Shown here: piece by piece, positions 17,841 to 25,857 of the stretch
How positions within the stretch are numbered: position 1 is the first letter of the stretch
How the letters are laid out: each line of letters opens with the position of its first letter
Source: an uncultured Lachnospiraceae bacterium
Lineage (GTDB): Bacteria; Bacillota; Clostridia; Lachnospirales; Lachnospiraceae
Direction of reading: 5' to 3'
Assembly: GCA_910583615.1 (NCBI GenBank)
Contig: CAJTXP010000027.1
Coordinates: forward strand, 1 to 54,204
DNA: 54,204 nucleotides
Notes under the pieces: generated by a model
Seen by the model: only the letters and a program-made list of their open reading frames with translations
Database searches by the model: none
What the model was told of the DNA's origin: nothing
Translations under genes and position numbers: made by a program

Positions 17841-17876
17841 ACTCCTTCTGCCAGCCATACCTCTGACAGAAGGAGT
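17841..17876 (-). promoter_or_regulatory. Leader hairpin upstream of acsA
   Basis: ACTCCTTCTG (17841-17850) pairs with CAGAAGGAGT (17867-17876), extended inward by three more pairs after one mismatch. On the minus strand it is followed by TTTC, about 135 bp before acsA. A possible -10 (TATAGT) lies upstream near 17903-17908. Three GTTGATA-like copies occur between 17777 and 17962. It could be an attenuator, RNA stability element or the end of an upstream unit. Confidence 0.4.
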
Positions 17877-17986
17877 CTCCTGATTTATATGAGATGTGTC
17901 TACTATAACACATCCGCAGTCCGATGAATATCAACAAGAAGGATATGGGTATCAACCTGCCTCCAACTGCCCGGTTAATATTCGGC

Positions 17987-18763
17987 TCACCCGGTCACTC
18001 TCAGATCACCCGGATAAATATTTCTTGCAAAACCGATATCAGAAAAACGCCTTCTCTCTGTTTTTGAAATTTTCAGCCGGACCTGATCTCCTGCTTTCAG
18101 GTCGCCATATGCGCCTTCGGTATAAAAGATCCAGTGGCTCTCGCTGTCCAGAAACTGCTGCAGGCCCTCGATCATCAGCTTTCCCTTGATCTTGTAGCAC
18201 CTGTAGGGGCTTGGCACCGTTCTTGCCGCCTCAATGATCACCTGATAGTACCCCTCCTGATCCGGCCTGTACAACGAGTCCGTTTTCCCTTGCAAACACC
18301 TGATATACTTCATAAATTCCTGCAGTTTCCTATGGAACCGCGCGGTATTTGCAGAGATCATCCCATGGCCGAGCAGTTCGTCATAGATCACATCCCAGTC
18401 CCTCTCCTGATCCGCCTTTCTCATCTGAATGTTTGCCAGCGGAGAGGCCTCCAGATCCTGGTGTTCCGTCCCCTGTGCCAGGATCGGACACAGATATTCT
18501 GCTTCCACCCATGCGGCCCCAAGCTCCATCATGCAGAACTGGCTTTTCAGATATTCCGGAGTGATGACCGCCAGCACCATTCCCCGGTCTTTTACATTGT
18601 CTCTGATGATTTTGATAAAATCTTCTCCGGTGGGAAGCGTTCCATCCAGAGAGGTACAGAAGATTTTATGATGTTCCATCCCCATACCCAGCTGCAGAAG
18701 CTCCACGATATGTTCCACCAGTTCCCGGTCCTTTGTACTGTGGCTGATAAAAATACCATTCAT
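17987..18763 (-). CDS. TIR-domain protein, probable NAD-cleaving effector
   Basis: 258 residues; AAAGGACGG precedes ATG 18763. Residues 1-130 form a bacterial TIR domain: GIFISHSTKDRELVEHI at the start, a FIKIIRDN helix, MVLAVITPEYLKS, and FCMMELGAAW whose Glu80 is the likely NADase residue. The C-terminal part (about 150-258) has a beta-rich segment (QVIIEAARTVPSPYRCYKI, then WIFYTEGAYGDLKAGDQVRL) of unknown kind. Bacterial TIR effectors degrade NAD+ or make signal nucleotides during phage infection. It lies 17 bp after the methyltransferase-like gene, so the two are one unit. No Thoeris ThsA partner is present. Confidence 0.88.
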   Translation of the reverse strand: MNGIFISHSTKDRELVEHIVELLQLGMGMEHHKIFCTSLDGTLPTGEDFIKIIRDNVKDRGMVLAVITPEYLKSQFCMMELGAAWVEAEYLCPILAQGTEHQDLEASPLANIQMRKADQERDWDVIYDELLGHGMISANTARFHRKLQEFMKYIRCLQGKTDSLYRPDQEGYYQVIIEAARTVPSPYRCYKIKGKLMIEGLQQFLDSESHWIFYTEGAYGDLKAGDQVRLKISKTERRRFSDIGFARNIYPGDLRVTG

Positions 18764-18780
18764 AATTTGTCCGTCCTTTA

Positions 18781-20628
18781 TTATTGTAATTTTTTTAACA
18801 ATCTTTCTCTGTCCGATGTAAATTTTTGCCGGATTTCCCGCATGGATGTCCGATATTCCTCATAGACCTGCCGAAACTGCGCCTGCAGCTCCCGGGCGTT
18901 TTCATAATAAGGGATCTGCAGCCTGCTTAAATTTGTCTTATTGTAAATCTTGATGGTAGTGCCTGACTGAATGCTGTCCAGAGCCTCCCGCCCCTCCTGA
19001 GAAGTCAAAAACTCGTATAAGACGCAGGAACTGTACTTCTCCGGATCCACCCGGATCCGTGTAAGGTTCTCGCTCAGAAAGGCTTTTGGCATACCCGGTT
19101 CCACCATACAGATCTTCAAAACGGAACCTTTGGAAGTCATGATAATGTCCCCCTCCTGAATCCCGAATTTTTCTTCCCAGTCGGAAGCTTTTGCCCGCAG
19201 TCTGGAATGCTCCGGAAAGGAGATCCTGCCGTCTTCCAGATCACGGATGTTCAGCCAGTAGTGGGTTGCCTGCCGGGAATACATTTCTTCCTCTTTTTTT
19301 GTAATCTGGGCCCCCCGTATGATCGTGGCGACGGTCCCCAGCGCTACGGTTCTCCTGCTTTTATAACCGGCCGTTTTCCACCGAAGATAAAGAAACGGGT
19401 TCCAGGAAAATTCCTTCTCTGCGATCTCTTCCAAAGAGACAACCACAGAAAATCCGGCGTGCTCCTCCAGATTCTCATATGCTTTTTGCAGTCTGGAGAT
19501 CATTTCCTCCGATATCTCATGAAGTCCGCCGCCCTTTTGTTTCTTCTCTTCCAGTTCCGCCATGAACACCCTGCCCTGATATCCGGCAGGCTTCTGCTTA
19601 TTGAGGACCAAAAGCTCAAACCCTGTATGAATCGAAGCATACAGATTGGCCGGCAGTGTGATAACCGCCTCCAGCCAGTCCCTCCGGGTCAGGATTGCCC
19701 GGAGCTCCTGTTCCCGCTGTCTTACCAGGGCTCCCTTGGTCACCACAATCATGGCCTTTCCCCGGTCATTGACCCGTTCCAGAATCCTCTGAATCGAGAC
19801 CCACTCGGCGTACAGCTTTTCCCTCCTGCCCGTCAGAGATCCCTGTTTCCCTGCAAGCATACTTTCGTTCTTCCCCTTGGGCAGATCAGCAAGGACCAGA
19901 TCAAAGCCGCCCTGCGAATCCCCGGCCTCCGGCTCCAGAATGTCGCGCTGAAGTACCTCCGGCTGAGGGATTCCATGACAGAACATCCGGATCCGTGTAA
20001 GATCACAGTATAATTTCCTCTGCTCCTCGCAGATCATGCGCATGATCCCGCCGGCCCCGGACCGCCGGTCGAACACCGTAAGGCCGGTGCACCCCAGCCC
20101 GGCATACAGCTCCGCCATGGAAGAGGTCCCGGGATTGACCGGGAGCACGGTCAGCAGCCGGTTGACGCTCTTCGGCGTAATCTGCAGACCGTCCAGCTCC
20201 GGCGGAAGTTCCTCCAGAATGGTTATGACTTTCTCCAGATCTTCACGATTTTGTATAAACCCCTGCAATTCTCCGTTCAGATCCCGGACGAGCGCCGCGC
20301 ATTTCTTTTCTCTGGCAAGCTCTTTCCATACAATGCTCTCTTCCAGATCTTTTGCCACTTTCTCCAGTCCATCCATTGACAGTGCTTCAAAAATATCCCG
20401 GAGCCGCTTCAGATCCTTCAAGTCTTCTGTTTCCCTCCAGTCAGAACGGGACCGTGTGCCCCATCTGCTGCCGAAATCGGTCTGCTTTTCCGTCTCCTCC
20501 CGGCCCCTTTCAGTTTCTGTCCGCTCCAGGTAAACAGTAAAGGCCAGATAGAGCATAATCAAAAAGCTCTGTTCTCTGGAAACCCAGGTTCTTAATTTCC
20601 ACCATATATCTTTGATATACATTTCCAT
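18781..20628 (-). CDS. Degenerate N6-adenine methyltransferase fused to a type I specificity (TRD) domain
   Basis: 615 residues. About 60-140 is an HsdM-like helical N-terminus; about 150-350 is the methyltransferase core with AELYAGLGCTG (171-182) in place of the SAM motif DPxxGSG and VLADLPKG (245-252) where the catalytic NPPF/Y should be. The catalytic Asn-Pro-Pro is thus lost. From about 400 it resembles a type I S-subunit target-recognition domain: GTVATIIRGAQITK, YWLNIRDLEDG, GDIIMTSKGS, and a terminal coiled coil. No HsdR is present. It is probably a DNA- or SAM-sensing protein rather than an active methylase, paired with the downstream TIR gene. N-terminal residues 1-35 are hydrophobic. 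Confidence 0.78.
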   Translation of the reverse strand: MEMYIKDIWWKLRTWVSREQSFLIMLYLAFTVYLERTETERGREETEKQTDFGSRWGTRSRSDWRETEDLKDLKRLRDIFEALSMDGLEKVAKDLEESIVWKELAREKKCAALVRDLNGELQGFIQNREDLEKVITILEELPPELDGLQITPKSVNRLLTVLPVNPGTSSMAELYAGLGCTGLTVFDRRSGAGGIMRMICEEQRKLYCDLTRIRMFCHGIPQPEVLQRDILEPEAGDSQGGFDLVLADLPKGKNESMLAGKQGSLTGRREKLYAEWVSIQRILERVNDRGKAMIVVTKGALVRQREQELRAILTRRDWLEAVITLPANLYASIHTGFELLVLNKQKPAGYQGRVFMAELEEKKQKGGGLHEISEEMISRLQKAYENLEEHAGFSVVVSLEEIAEKEFSWNPFLYLRWKTAGYKSRRTVALGTVATIIRGAQITKKEEEMYSRQATHYWLNIRDLEDGRISFPEHSRLRAKASDWEEKFGIQEGDIIMTSKGSVLKICMVEPGMPKAFLSENLTRIRVDPEKYSSCVLYEFLTSQEGREALDSIQSGTTIKIYNKTNLSRLQIPYYENARELQAQFRQVYEEYRTSMREIRQKFTSDRERLLKKLQ

Positions 20629-20766
20629 GATTTACCACCTGTCTAAAGCTTAACAGATATCATGCAAAATGTCGATAGGTATAATTATTCCTTTAACATT
20701 TTACGGGCAAATCCATCCCATCGCCAATCAATCTCTAAAATTTCCATAAAATTGACCGTATTTCTC

Positions 20767-20795
20767 TTGATAAAAAAATAACTTCCCCATATAAT
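20767..20795 (+). promoter_or_regulatory. Promoter of the type III antitoxin RNA
   Basis: TTGATA (20767-20772), 17-bp spacer, TATAAT (20790-20795): a near-consensus sigma-A promoter on the plus strand. Transcription would start near 20802, 35 bp before the first repeat. It is divergent from the methyltransferase-like gene starting at 20628. Confidence 0.85.
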
Positions 20796-20835
20796 AAAAT
20801 ATGAAAGAAGAGTTTTCTTTTTTCCTTCGCAGAAT

Positions 20836-20936
20836 GATGATGTGTGACGGTTCCGACACATCGGTAAAATAAAAACTGACCGGATGAAGATGATGTGTGA
20901 CGGTTCCGACACATCGGTAAAATAAAAACTGACCGG
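20836..20936 (+). ncRNA. Tandem-repeat antitoxin RNA of a type III toxin-antitoxin locus (CptI-like)
   Basis: Two identical 48-bp copies (20836-20883 and 20889-20936, period 53) each start GATGATGTGTGACGG and hold the imperfect dyad GATGTGT...ACACATC followed by an A-rich single-stranded stretch. Promoter upstream, repeats, terminator, then a small toxin gene is the known type III arrangement, in which the toxin cuts the repeat RNA and is then held inactive by it. CptIN loci, first named from Coprococcus, have about two repeats of similar length. Confidence 0.78.
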
Positions 20937-20952
20937 GCGAAGAGAATATTCA

Positions 20953-20981
20953 ACGGGGTTAACTCAGCTGGTTAACCCCGT
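20953..20981 (+). terminator. Attenuating terminator between antitoxin RNA and toxin
   Basis: An 11-bp perfect stem ACGGGGTTAAC (20953-20963) / GTTAACCCCGT (20971-20981) with a 7-nt loop and only a weak T-run (CCTTATGT). In type III systems a leaky hairpin here keeps antitoxin RNA in excess over toxin mRNA. Confidence 0.75.
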
Positions 20982-21022
20982 CCTTATGTACCTGAACACC
21001 TGTAATTATGAGGTATTGACAA

Positions 21023-21496
21023 ATGGAATACGATTCAGAACTTTCTCTTCTGTCATCAAAATTTGCACAGGATTATCCCCCTGACAGATATCCTGAACTC
21101 ATGCACAAGCGCGGACGCCCCTATACCTGTCTGCTCATTGATTCACATGACGGTTATTTTATCTGCGTCCCGTTTCGTTCTTCCATCGGACATAAAAATG
21201 CATTTATGTTTACCAAAACCCTGCGTTCCAGGAAAATGAAATCCGATCTTGATTATTCAAAAATCGTCATTGTTAAAAACAGTGCCTATCTTGACTCCTC
21301 CATAACCGCCATCGTTGATCAGGATGAATATGCCGAAATGATGAGAAATATTTCCCGTATTGTCCAGGAAGCAAATGATTATGTGAATACTTATATCCAG
21401 CACATCAAGGGAACATCTCCCATACATCCACGAACATTTTTACGAAAATATCAATATACCACCCTGTCGTATTTTCACGATCTTATGGGAATTTAA
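21023..21496 (+). CDS. Type III toxin, CptN/ToxN-like endoribonuclease
   Basis: 157 residues; GAGG at 21010-21013 before ATG 21023. The core reads RPYTCLLIDSHDGYFICVPF, RSSIGHKNAFMF, SDLDYSKIVIVKN and a long helix DYVNTYIQHI, as in the compact type III RNase fold (RPY-x-L, PFRS-x-x-x-HK, LDYSK). Assignment to the CptN branch is from the pattern and host lineage, not a search. It is preceded by promoter, two repeats and hairpin, which settle the type. Such systems act in abortive phage defence or plasmid upkeep. Confidence 0.78.
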   Translation: MEYDSELSLLSSKFAQDYPPDRYPELMHKRGRPYTCLLIDSHDGYFICVPFRSSIGHKNAFMFTKTLRSRKMKSDLDYSKIVIVKNSAYLDSSITAIVDQDEYAEMMRNISRIVQEANDYVNTYIQHIKGTSPIHPRTFLRKYQYTTLSYFHDLMGI

Positions 21497-21510
21497 TTTT
21501 CTCAAAGTCA

Positions 21511-21634
21511 ATAACCCCGCCGCAAGCAGCGGGGCATGGAATTTGAAACGCCCCAAGGGGCGGGGTATTGACCCTCGCGGCATTCGCCAAATGCTCGTGC
21601 AAGCACGGCACTTGGCTCATTGCTCGCGGGAATA
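21511..21634. repeat. Highly structured GC-rich element, IS200/IS605-end-like
   Basis: About 125 bp with successive hairpins: CCCCGC/GCGGGG (21515-21534), perfect CGCCCCAAGGGGCG (21549-21562), and a long imperfect stem with GCCAA...TTGGC enclosing GTGCAAGCAC, flanked by CTCGCGG and GCTCGCGGG. This style is seen at transposon ends or REP-like elements; no transposase is adjacent. The type is uncertain. Confidence 0.4.
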
Positions 21635-21654
21635 AATGTTCCCATTTTACAAAC

Positions 21655-21702
21655 AAAGCAGAGAATTGATCACGGATTGTGTGATGGATTCTCTGCTTTT
21701 TT
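21655..21702. terminator. Bidirectional intrinsic terminator
   Basis: AAAGCAGAGAAT (21655-21666) pairs with ATTCTCTGCTTT (21688-21699), with an inner ATCAC/GTGAT stem, followed by TTT on the plus strand. It serves the plus-strand unit and, read the other way, the lipoprotein gene ending at 21712. Confidence 0.8.
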
Positions 21703-21711
21703 CCAGGTCTT

Positions 21712-22266
21712 TTATTCTACTTTCACAATACAGATCTGCGTCGCCTTCCATCCGTCGTCGGAAGCGCTCCCCCAAATCTTTACCAGCTGGCCGGATTCCA
21801 GGTCTGCTGCCGTGGCCTCTGACATCTCGCTTCTGTCCCCTCCGTCGTAGATCGTCTGGATGGCGAACCGCGTATCTTCATCATAAGCAATCGAAGTTTT
21901 CTCAAATTCCGAGTCGTCTTCCCCACTGGAACCGATCATGAGCGTTCCGTCCTCCAGCTCTTCGGTAACTACCTCTACCAGCGTGAACTGTCCGTCTTTC
22001 AGATCCTTGATATTTCCTTCCAGATCATACTCACCGTCCGTCCACTGGCCGGAGGAAGGCACTTCCCCGCCGTCCTCTGATCCCGCCGGTTCTTCCGGCG
22101 TCTCCGGGTCGGTATCCTCATCCCCGGGCTCTTCCACAAAGACCGCTTCCCCGTCCGGCTCCCCTGCACCGGGTCCCTCTTCGGTACCTCCGCAGGCGCA
22201 GGCCAGAAGACCCAGGACGCACACAAGCCCCGACAGCAGGATCCTTTTTCTTACTCTGTTCCTCAT
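21712..22266 (-). CDS. Secreted lipoprotein, unknown function
   Basis: 184 residues from ATG 22266 (AGAGGTG upstream). The N-terminus has a charged start, a hydrophobic stretch and lipobox LLACAC, so the Cys is lipid-anchored after cleavage. Residues about 30-80 are an acidic, Pro/Gly-rich linker; the folded part (about 85-184) has DGQFTLVEVVTEELEDGTLMIG and LVKIWGSASDDG, a small beta-rich domain. No enzyme motif is visible. Confidence 0.8.
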   Translation of the reverse strand: MRNRVRKRILLSGLVCVLGLLACACGGTEEGPGAGEPDGEAVFVEEPGDEDTDPETPEEPAGSEDGGEVPSSGQWTDGEYDLEGNIKDLKDGQFTLVEVVTEELEDGTLMIGSSGEDDSEFEKTSIAYDEDTRFAIQTIYDGGDRSEMSEATAADLESGQLVKIWGSASDDGWKATQICIVKVE

Positions 22267-22399
22267 ATACTTCACCTCTTCTGATTTTTCACTGATTTTA
22301 CCAGAACTGTCTCTAAGTAACCTCTAAAATATATGAAGAAATGCTTAAGATCCGTCTGCTGCGCTGCCGCCGTAAGTTTGCGCCTGCCGGTCACATCTG

Positions 22400-24277
22400 T
22401 TACTGCACTGTCAAAATCTTATCCAGCGCCTTCGTCTCTCCGGTCTTCACGATCTCCACCTGCTCCGGCTCGGAGATCAGCACCGCCGTCGTCAGATCAT
22501 AGCCCGCCGCCCGGATCGCCGCCATGTCGAATTCCAGAAGCTTTTCTCCGGCTCTTACCTTGTCCCCGGATTCTTTCAGTGCTTTAAAATGCTCTCCGTT
22601 CAGCTCTACCGTATTGATTCCCACATGAATCAGAATCTCGATCCCGTCCCGGCTCATAAGGCCGATGGCGTGTCTGGTGTCAAAGAACATGGAGATTTCT
22701 CCGTCAAATGGCGCAACCACCTCGCCTTTTACCGGCACGATCCCGACCCCTTTTCCAAGGGCGCCGGAGGCAAAGGTCGCATCCGGGATCTCGCTGTAAG
22801 GGATCACCGTTCCTTCCACAGGGGCGTAGACGCATCCTGCCTCTGTCTCCATCGCTGGCGAAGCTTCCTTTCCAGCCTCTTCCTTTTTCTCTGTCGGCGC
22901 ATCTTTATAGCCAAGTACCCAGGTCAGCGCAAAAGCAACGCCTGCGGAAATCAGGAACATGATCATATAGTTGACCGGATCATGCAGGCAGAGCAGCAGA
23001 CCGAAGATTCCGGTCACGCCGGTTCCCGTGGCGCCAAGACCCACGATGGAAGCGTACAGAGCTCCTGCCGCGCCGCCCACGGCGCCGCAGATAAACGGTT
23101 TGAAAAACCGCAGGTTTACACCGAAGATGGCCGGCTCCGTGATTCCCATAAAGCAGGACAGCGCAGACGGGACCGCCATGGATTTGGTTTTCTGATTTTT
23201 CGTCTTCAATGCAACTGCCAGCGTAGCCGCGCCCTGCGCAATATTTGCAGCCGATGCCAGCGGCAGCCAGTAAGTCACCCCATAGAGACCGAGCTGTCCC
23301 ACGTCGATGACCGTGTACATATGGTGAACGCCCGCCACAACGGTCAGAGAATACAGACCGCCCATGATCAGGCTTCCGATCCCGAAAGGCAGCGCGATCA
23401 ACTGCTGCACCCCTCCGATAATGCCGTTTTCAATAGTTACAAATACCGGACCGATGATGGAGTAGGTGAGATATCCTGTTGCAAATACACTGACCAGCGG
23501 CGTTACGAACAGATCAAACATGGCCGGTACGATCTTATGCAGCTTTTTCTCGATGAGACACATGACAAACACGGCGATAATCACCGGGATCACATGTCCC
23601 TGATAGCCGACCAGATCCACCTTGTACAGACCGAACCAGACACTCTGGGTCTTCTGTACCCCTTCCGTCGCCACGGTCCACGCGTTCTGCAGATCCGGAT
23701 GAATCATCAGCATACCGATCACGGCGCCCAGATACGGGTTGCCGCCGAATACCTTCGCCGCGCTGTAGGCGATCAGAATCGGGAGAAATACATAGGCCGT
23801 ATTGGAAAACAGATTTGCAAACACGAAGACCGAACTTGTTGTGTCAATATTTACAAATCCATTGTTGACCATAAAATTCAGCGCTTCCATAATTCCCATG
23901 AGAAATCCGCTGGCGACAATCGCCGGAATGATCGGCACGAAAATATCTCCCAGCGTCTTGACGGCCCTCTTGTAGATGGGCTGTTTGGCCGCTGCCGCCG
24001 CCTTTGCATCCTCCTTGCTGGCAGCAGACAGGCCGGAAATGGCCAGAAATTCATCATACACTTTGTTGACCGTCCCGGTCCCAAGGATGATCTGAAGCTG
24101 CCCGGAGGCGCTGAAGACGCCCTTCACCCCGTCGATCTCCTCCACCGCCTTCGCGTCGCACCTGTCGTTATCCACAAGCACCAGGCGAAGCCTCGTGGCA
24201 CAGTGAGCGGCCGATACGAGATTTTCTTTTCTGCCTACTTTTTCGTAGATCTCTTCTGCTACTTTTCTGTAATCCAT
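22400..24277 (-). CDS. scrA: PTS sucrose/beta-glucoside-type transporter, EIIBCA
   Basis: 625 residues in order EIIB (1-90), EIIC (about 105-460, ten or so membrane spans) and EIIA (about 480-625). The EIIB phospho-cysteine is in AAHCATRLR; EIIC has the ITEPAIFGVN motif; the EIIA phospho-histidine is in ILIHVGINTVELNG. It imports and phosphorylates a glucoside. Sucrose is inferred from the sucrose-6-phosphate hydrolase gene just upstream on the same strand (143-bp gap); close relatives take beta-glucosides or trehalose. Ribosome-binding site AGAAGGAG. Confidence 0.88.
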   Translation of the reverse strand: MDYRKVAEEIYEKVGRKENLVSAAHCATRLRLVLVDNDRCDAKAVEEIDGVKGVFSASGQLQIILGTGTVNKVYDEFLAISGLSAASKEDAKAAAAAKQPIYKRAVKTLGDIFVPIIPAIVASGFLMGIMEALNFMVNNGFVNIDTTSSVFVFANLFSNTAYVFLPILIAYSAAKVFGGNPYLGAVIGMLMIHPDLQNAWTVATEGVQKTQSVWFGLYKVDLVGYQGHVIPVIIAVFVMCLIEKKLHKIVPAMFDLFVTPLVSVFATGYLTYSIIGPVFVTIENGIIGGVQQLIALPFGIGSLIMGGLYSLTVVAGVHHMYTVIDVGQLGLYGVTYWLPLASAANIAQGAATLAVALKTKNQKTKSMAVPSALSCFMGITEPAIFGVNLRFFKPFICGAVGGAAGALYASIVGLGATGTGVTGIFGLLLCLHDPVNYMIMFLISAGVAFALTWVLGYKDAPTEKKEEAGKEASPAMETEAGCVYAPVEGTVIPYSEIPDATFASGALGKGVGIVPVKGEVVAPFDGEISMFFDTRHAIGLMSRDGIEILIHVGINTVELNGEHFKALKESGDKVRAGEKLLEFDMAAIRAAGYDLTTAVLISEPEQVEIVKTGETKALDKILTVQ

Positions 24278-24419
24278 ACTCTTTCTCTCCTTCTTTTATT
24301 CCCCCGGACAATGATCTTCACAGACACCGGATCCAAAGTTCATGCCTCATTGTCTGCACCAGGGTTGTTGATTTTCTATTCATATAAGCCGGAACCGCCG
24401 GCGTATATTTCCGTCCGGA

Positions 24420-25841
24420 TCAGCCTTCGCGGTACCGTAAGACGCCCTCTATTCCATCGCCTTCTATGGCCGCGTGGTACTGATCCTTTTCCGGGTAAAA
24501 CCGCGTGGAAAACACATCCTGCCCGCCATTTAAAAACACTTCCACGCCGGACACATCCACCAGGATCCGAAGCTCCTGGAGCGCTCCTACCTGTCTGCCC
24601 CGGATGTCCCTTCCGCCGCCCAGGAGGGGGTCTGTAAATTCCATCCAGAAGATGCCTTCCGCCTTCTCATACCGAAGGACAAGCCCCCCGGCCAGCACCA
24701 CCTTCACATCGCCGCCCTCCGTCGTAAGCTCCAGCTCGCAGCAGGGCTCCAGGGGGCCGGAATAAGTGCCTTTGATCCTTCGCTCTTCCTTCCACCATTC
24801 CTTCAGCTCCCGCACCGGATTCTGACAGAGAATTCCGTCCCTGACGGACAGCTCTCTTGGGATCGTCAGCATATTCTGCCACCCTCTGCCCACGGTCCAG
24901 TTCCGGTATACCTTTTCCATATCCGGCATTCCCATCCAGCCGATCTGAATCCTTCGTCCGTCATCCGCCAGAAAGGTCTGGGGCGCATAAAAATCAAATC
25001 CGCCGTCCAGTTCCCGAAATTCTCCCAGCGCCTTCGTCTCCCGGAAATCTCCGGAAAGGAAACAGGTGCCGCTCTGGTATTTGTTGGCAAACCTAAGGCC
25101 GTCCTGCTCCACACCCTGGGGAGATATGGACAGCACCGTATGTCCGTCCAGCACGTACAGGTCCGGGCATTCCCACATATATCCGAACGGCTTCTCCATC
25201 CGAAACCGGTGCACATAGTTCCAGCGCTTCTTATCTTCCGAGGAAAAGAGAAGCACCGTTCCCTCGTCTTCCCTTGTCCTTGCCCCCAGCACCATATAAT
25301 ACCGGCCATCCTGCTTCCATACCTTCGGGTCCCGCACATGCCTTGTCAGATCGTCCGGATAGTCCCCATTGGTCATCAAAAGCTCCTTGGTATCGACCCG
25401 CATCCCGTCTGAGCTGACCGCCATAACCGTATTGGACTCCCGTCCGGTGTTTACATAATCATGTTCTCCCAAAAGCTTCACATTTCCGGTGTAAAACAGA
25501 TACATCTGATCTTCCTCGATCAGCGCCGAGCCGGAATAGGCGCCGTGGCAGTCAAAGGGCTGGTCCGGACAGAGGGGCACCCCCTGAAATTCCCAGTGCA
25601 GAAGGTCCCGGCTGGTACAATGTCCCCAGAATTTCAGCCCGCCTTCCGGCTGAAAATATGCCAGCTGATAAAATGCGTGGTATATCCCCTTATACTGGCA
25701 CAGCCCGTTGGGGTCATTCAGCCAGCCCGCCGGCGGCGCGATATGGAGCCGGGGGCGCCACAGATCCTGGTCCGTCCTCCCTTTCTGCCGGCGGGATTCT
25801 TCTTCGATCAGTTTTTCCCATGCTGTATGCAGTGCGTTCAT
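24420..25841 (-). CDS. scrB: Sucrose-6-phosphate hydrolase (GH32)
   Basis: 473 residues; AGGAGAAAAAG before ATG 25841. Cleaves sucrose-6-phosphate to glucose-6-phosphate and fructose. All GH32 landmarks are present: WLNDPNG (nucleophile Asp), FYQLAYFQPEGG, WGHCTSRDLLHW, SGSAL, RDPKVW and WECPDLY (acid/base Glu), plus the C-terminal beta-sandwich ending VEVFLNGGQDVFSTRFYP. Cytoplasmic, no signal peptide. First gene of the scrB-scrA unit; the LacI-type repressor that would normally control it survives only as a fragment at 26189. Confidence 0.93.
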   Translation of the reverse strand: MNALHTAWEKLIEEESRRQKGRTDQDLWRPRLHIAPPAGWLNDPNGLCQYKGIYHAFYQLAYFQPEGGLKFWGHCTSRDLLHWEFQGVPLCPDQPFDCHGAYSGSALIEEDQMYLFYTGNVKLLGEHDYVNTGRESNTVMAVSSDGMRVDTKELLMTNGDYPDDLTRHVRDPKVWKQDGRYYMVLGARTREDEGTVLLFSSEDKKRWNYVHRFRMEKPFGYMWECPDLYVLDGHTVLSISPQGVEQDGLRFANKYQSGTCFLSGDFRETKALGEFRELDGGFDFYAPQTFLADDGRRIQIGWMGMPDMEKVYRNWTVGRGWQNMLTIPRELSVRDGILCQNPVRELKEWWKEERRIKGTYSGPLEPCCELELTTEGGDVKVVLAGGLVLRYEKAEGIFWMEFTDPLLGGGRDIRGRQVGALQELRILVDVSGVEVFLNGGQDVFSTRFYPEKDQYHAAIEGDGIEGVLRYREG

Positions 25842-25857
25842 CTTTTTCTCCTATTTA

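Noticed and set aside
17987..18763. Thoeris TIR component (ThsB)
   Set aside because: No ThsA-like SIR2/SLOG partner is adjacent; the partner is a methyltransferase-specificity fusion.
18781..20628. Active type I or type IIG restriction-modification enzyme
   Set aside because: The NPPF/Y motif is replaced, no nuclease domain or HsdR is present, and no separate methylase is nearby.
20836..20936. CRISPR array
   Set aside because: Only two copies with 5 bp between them and no spacers or cas genes; the promoter-repeat-terminator-toxin order fits a type III antitoxin far better.
22589..24637. 682-codon plus-strand frame over scrA
   Set aside because: It is antisense to a clear EIIBCA protein with all active-site motifs; the translation is low-complexity Arg/His-rich and has no family features.
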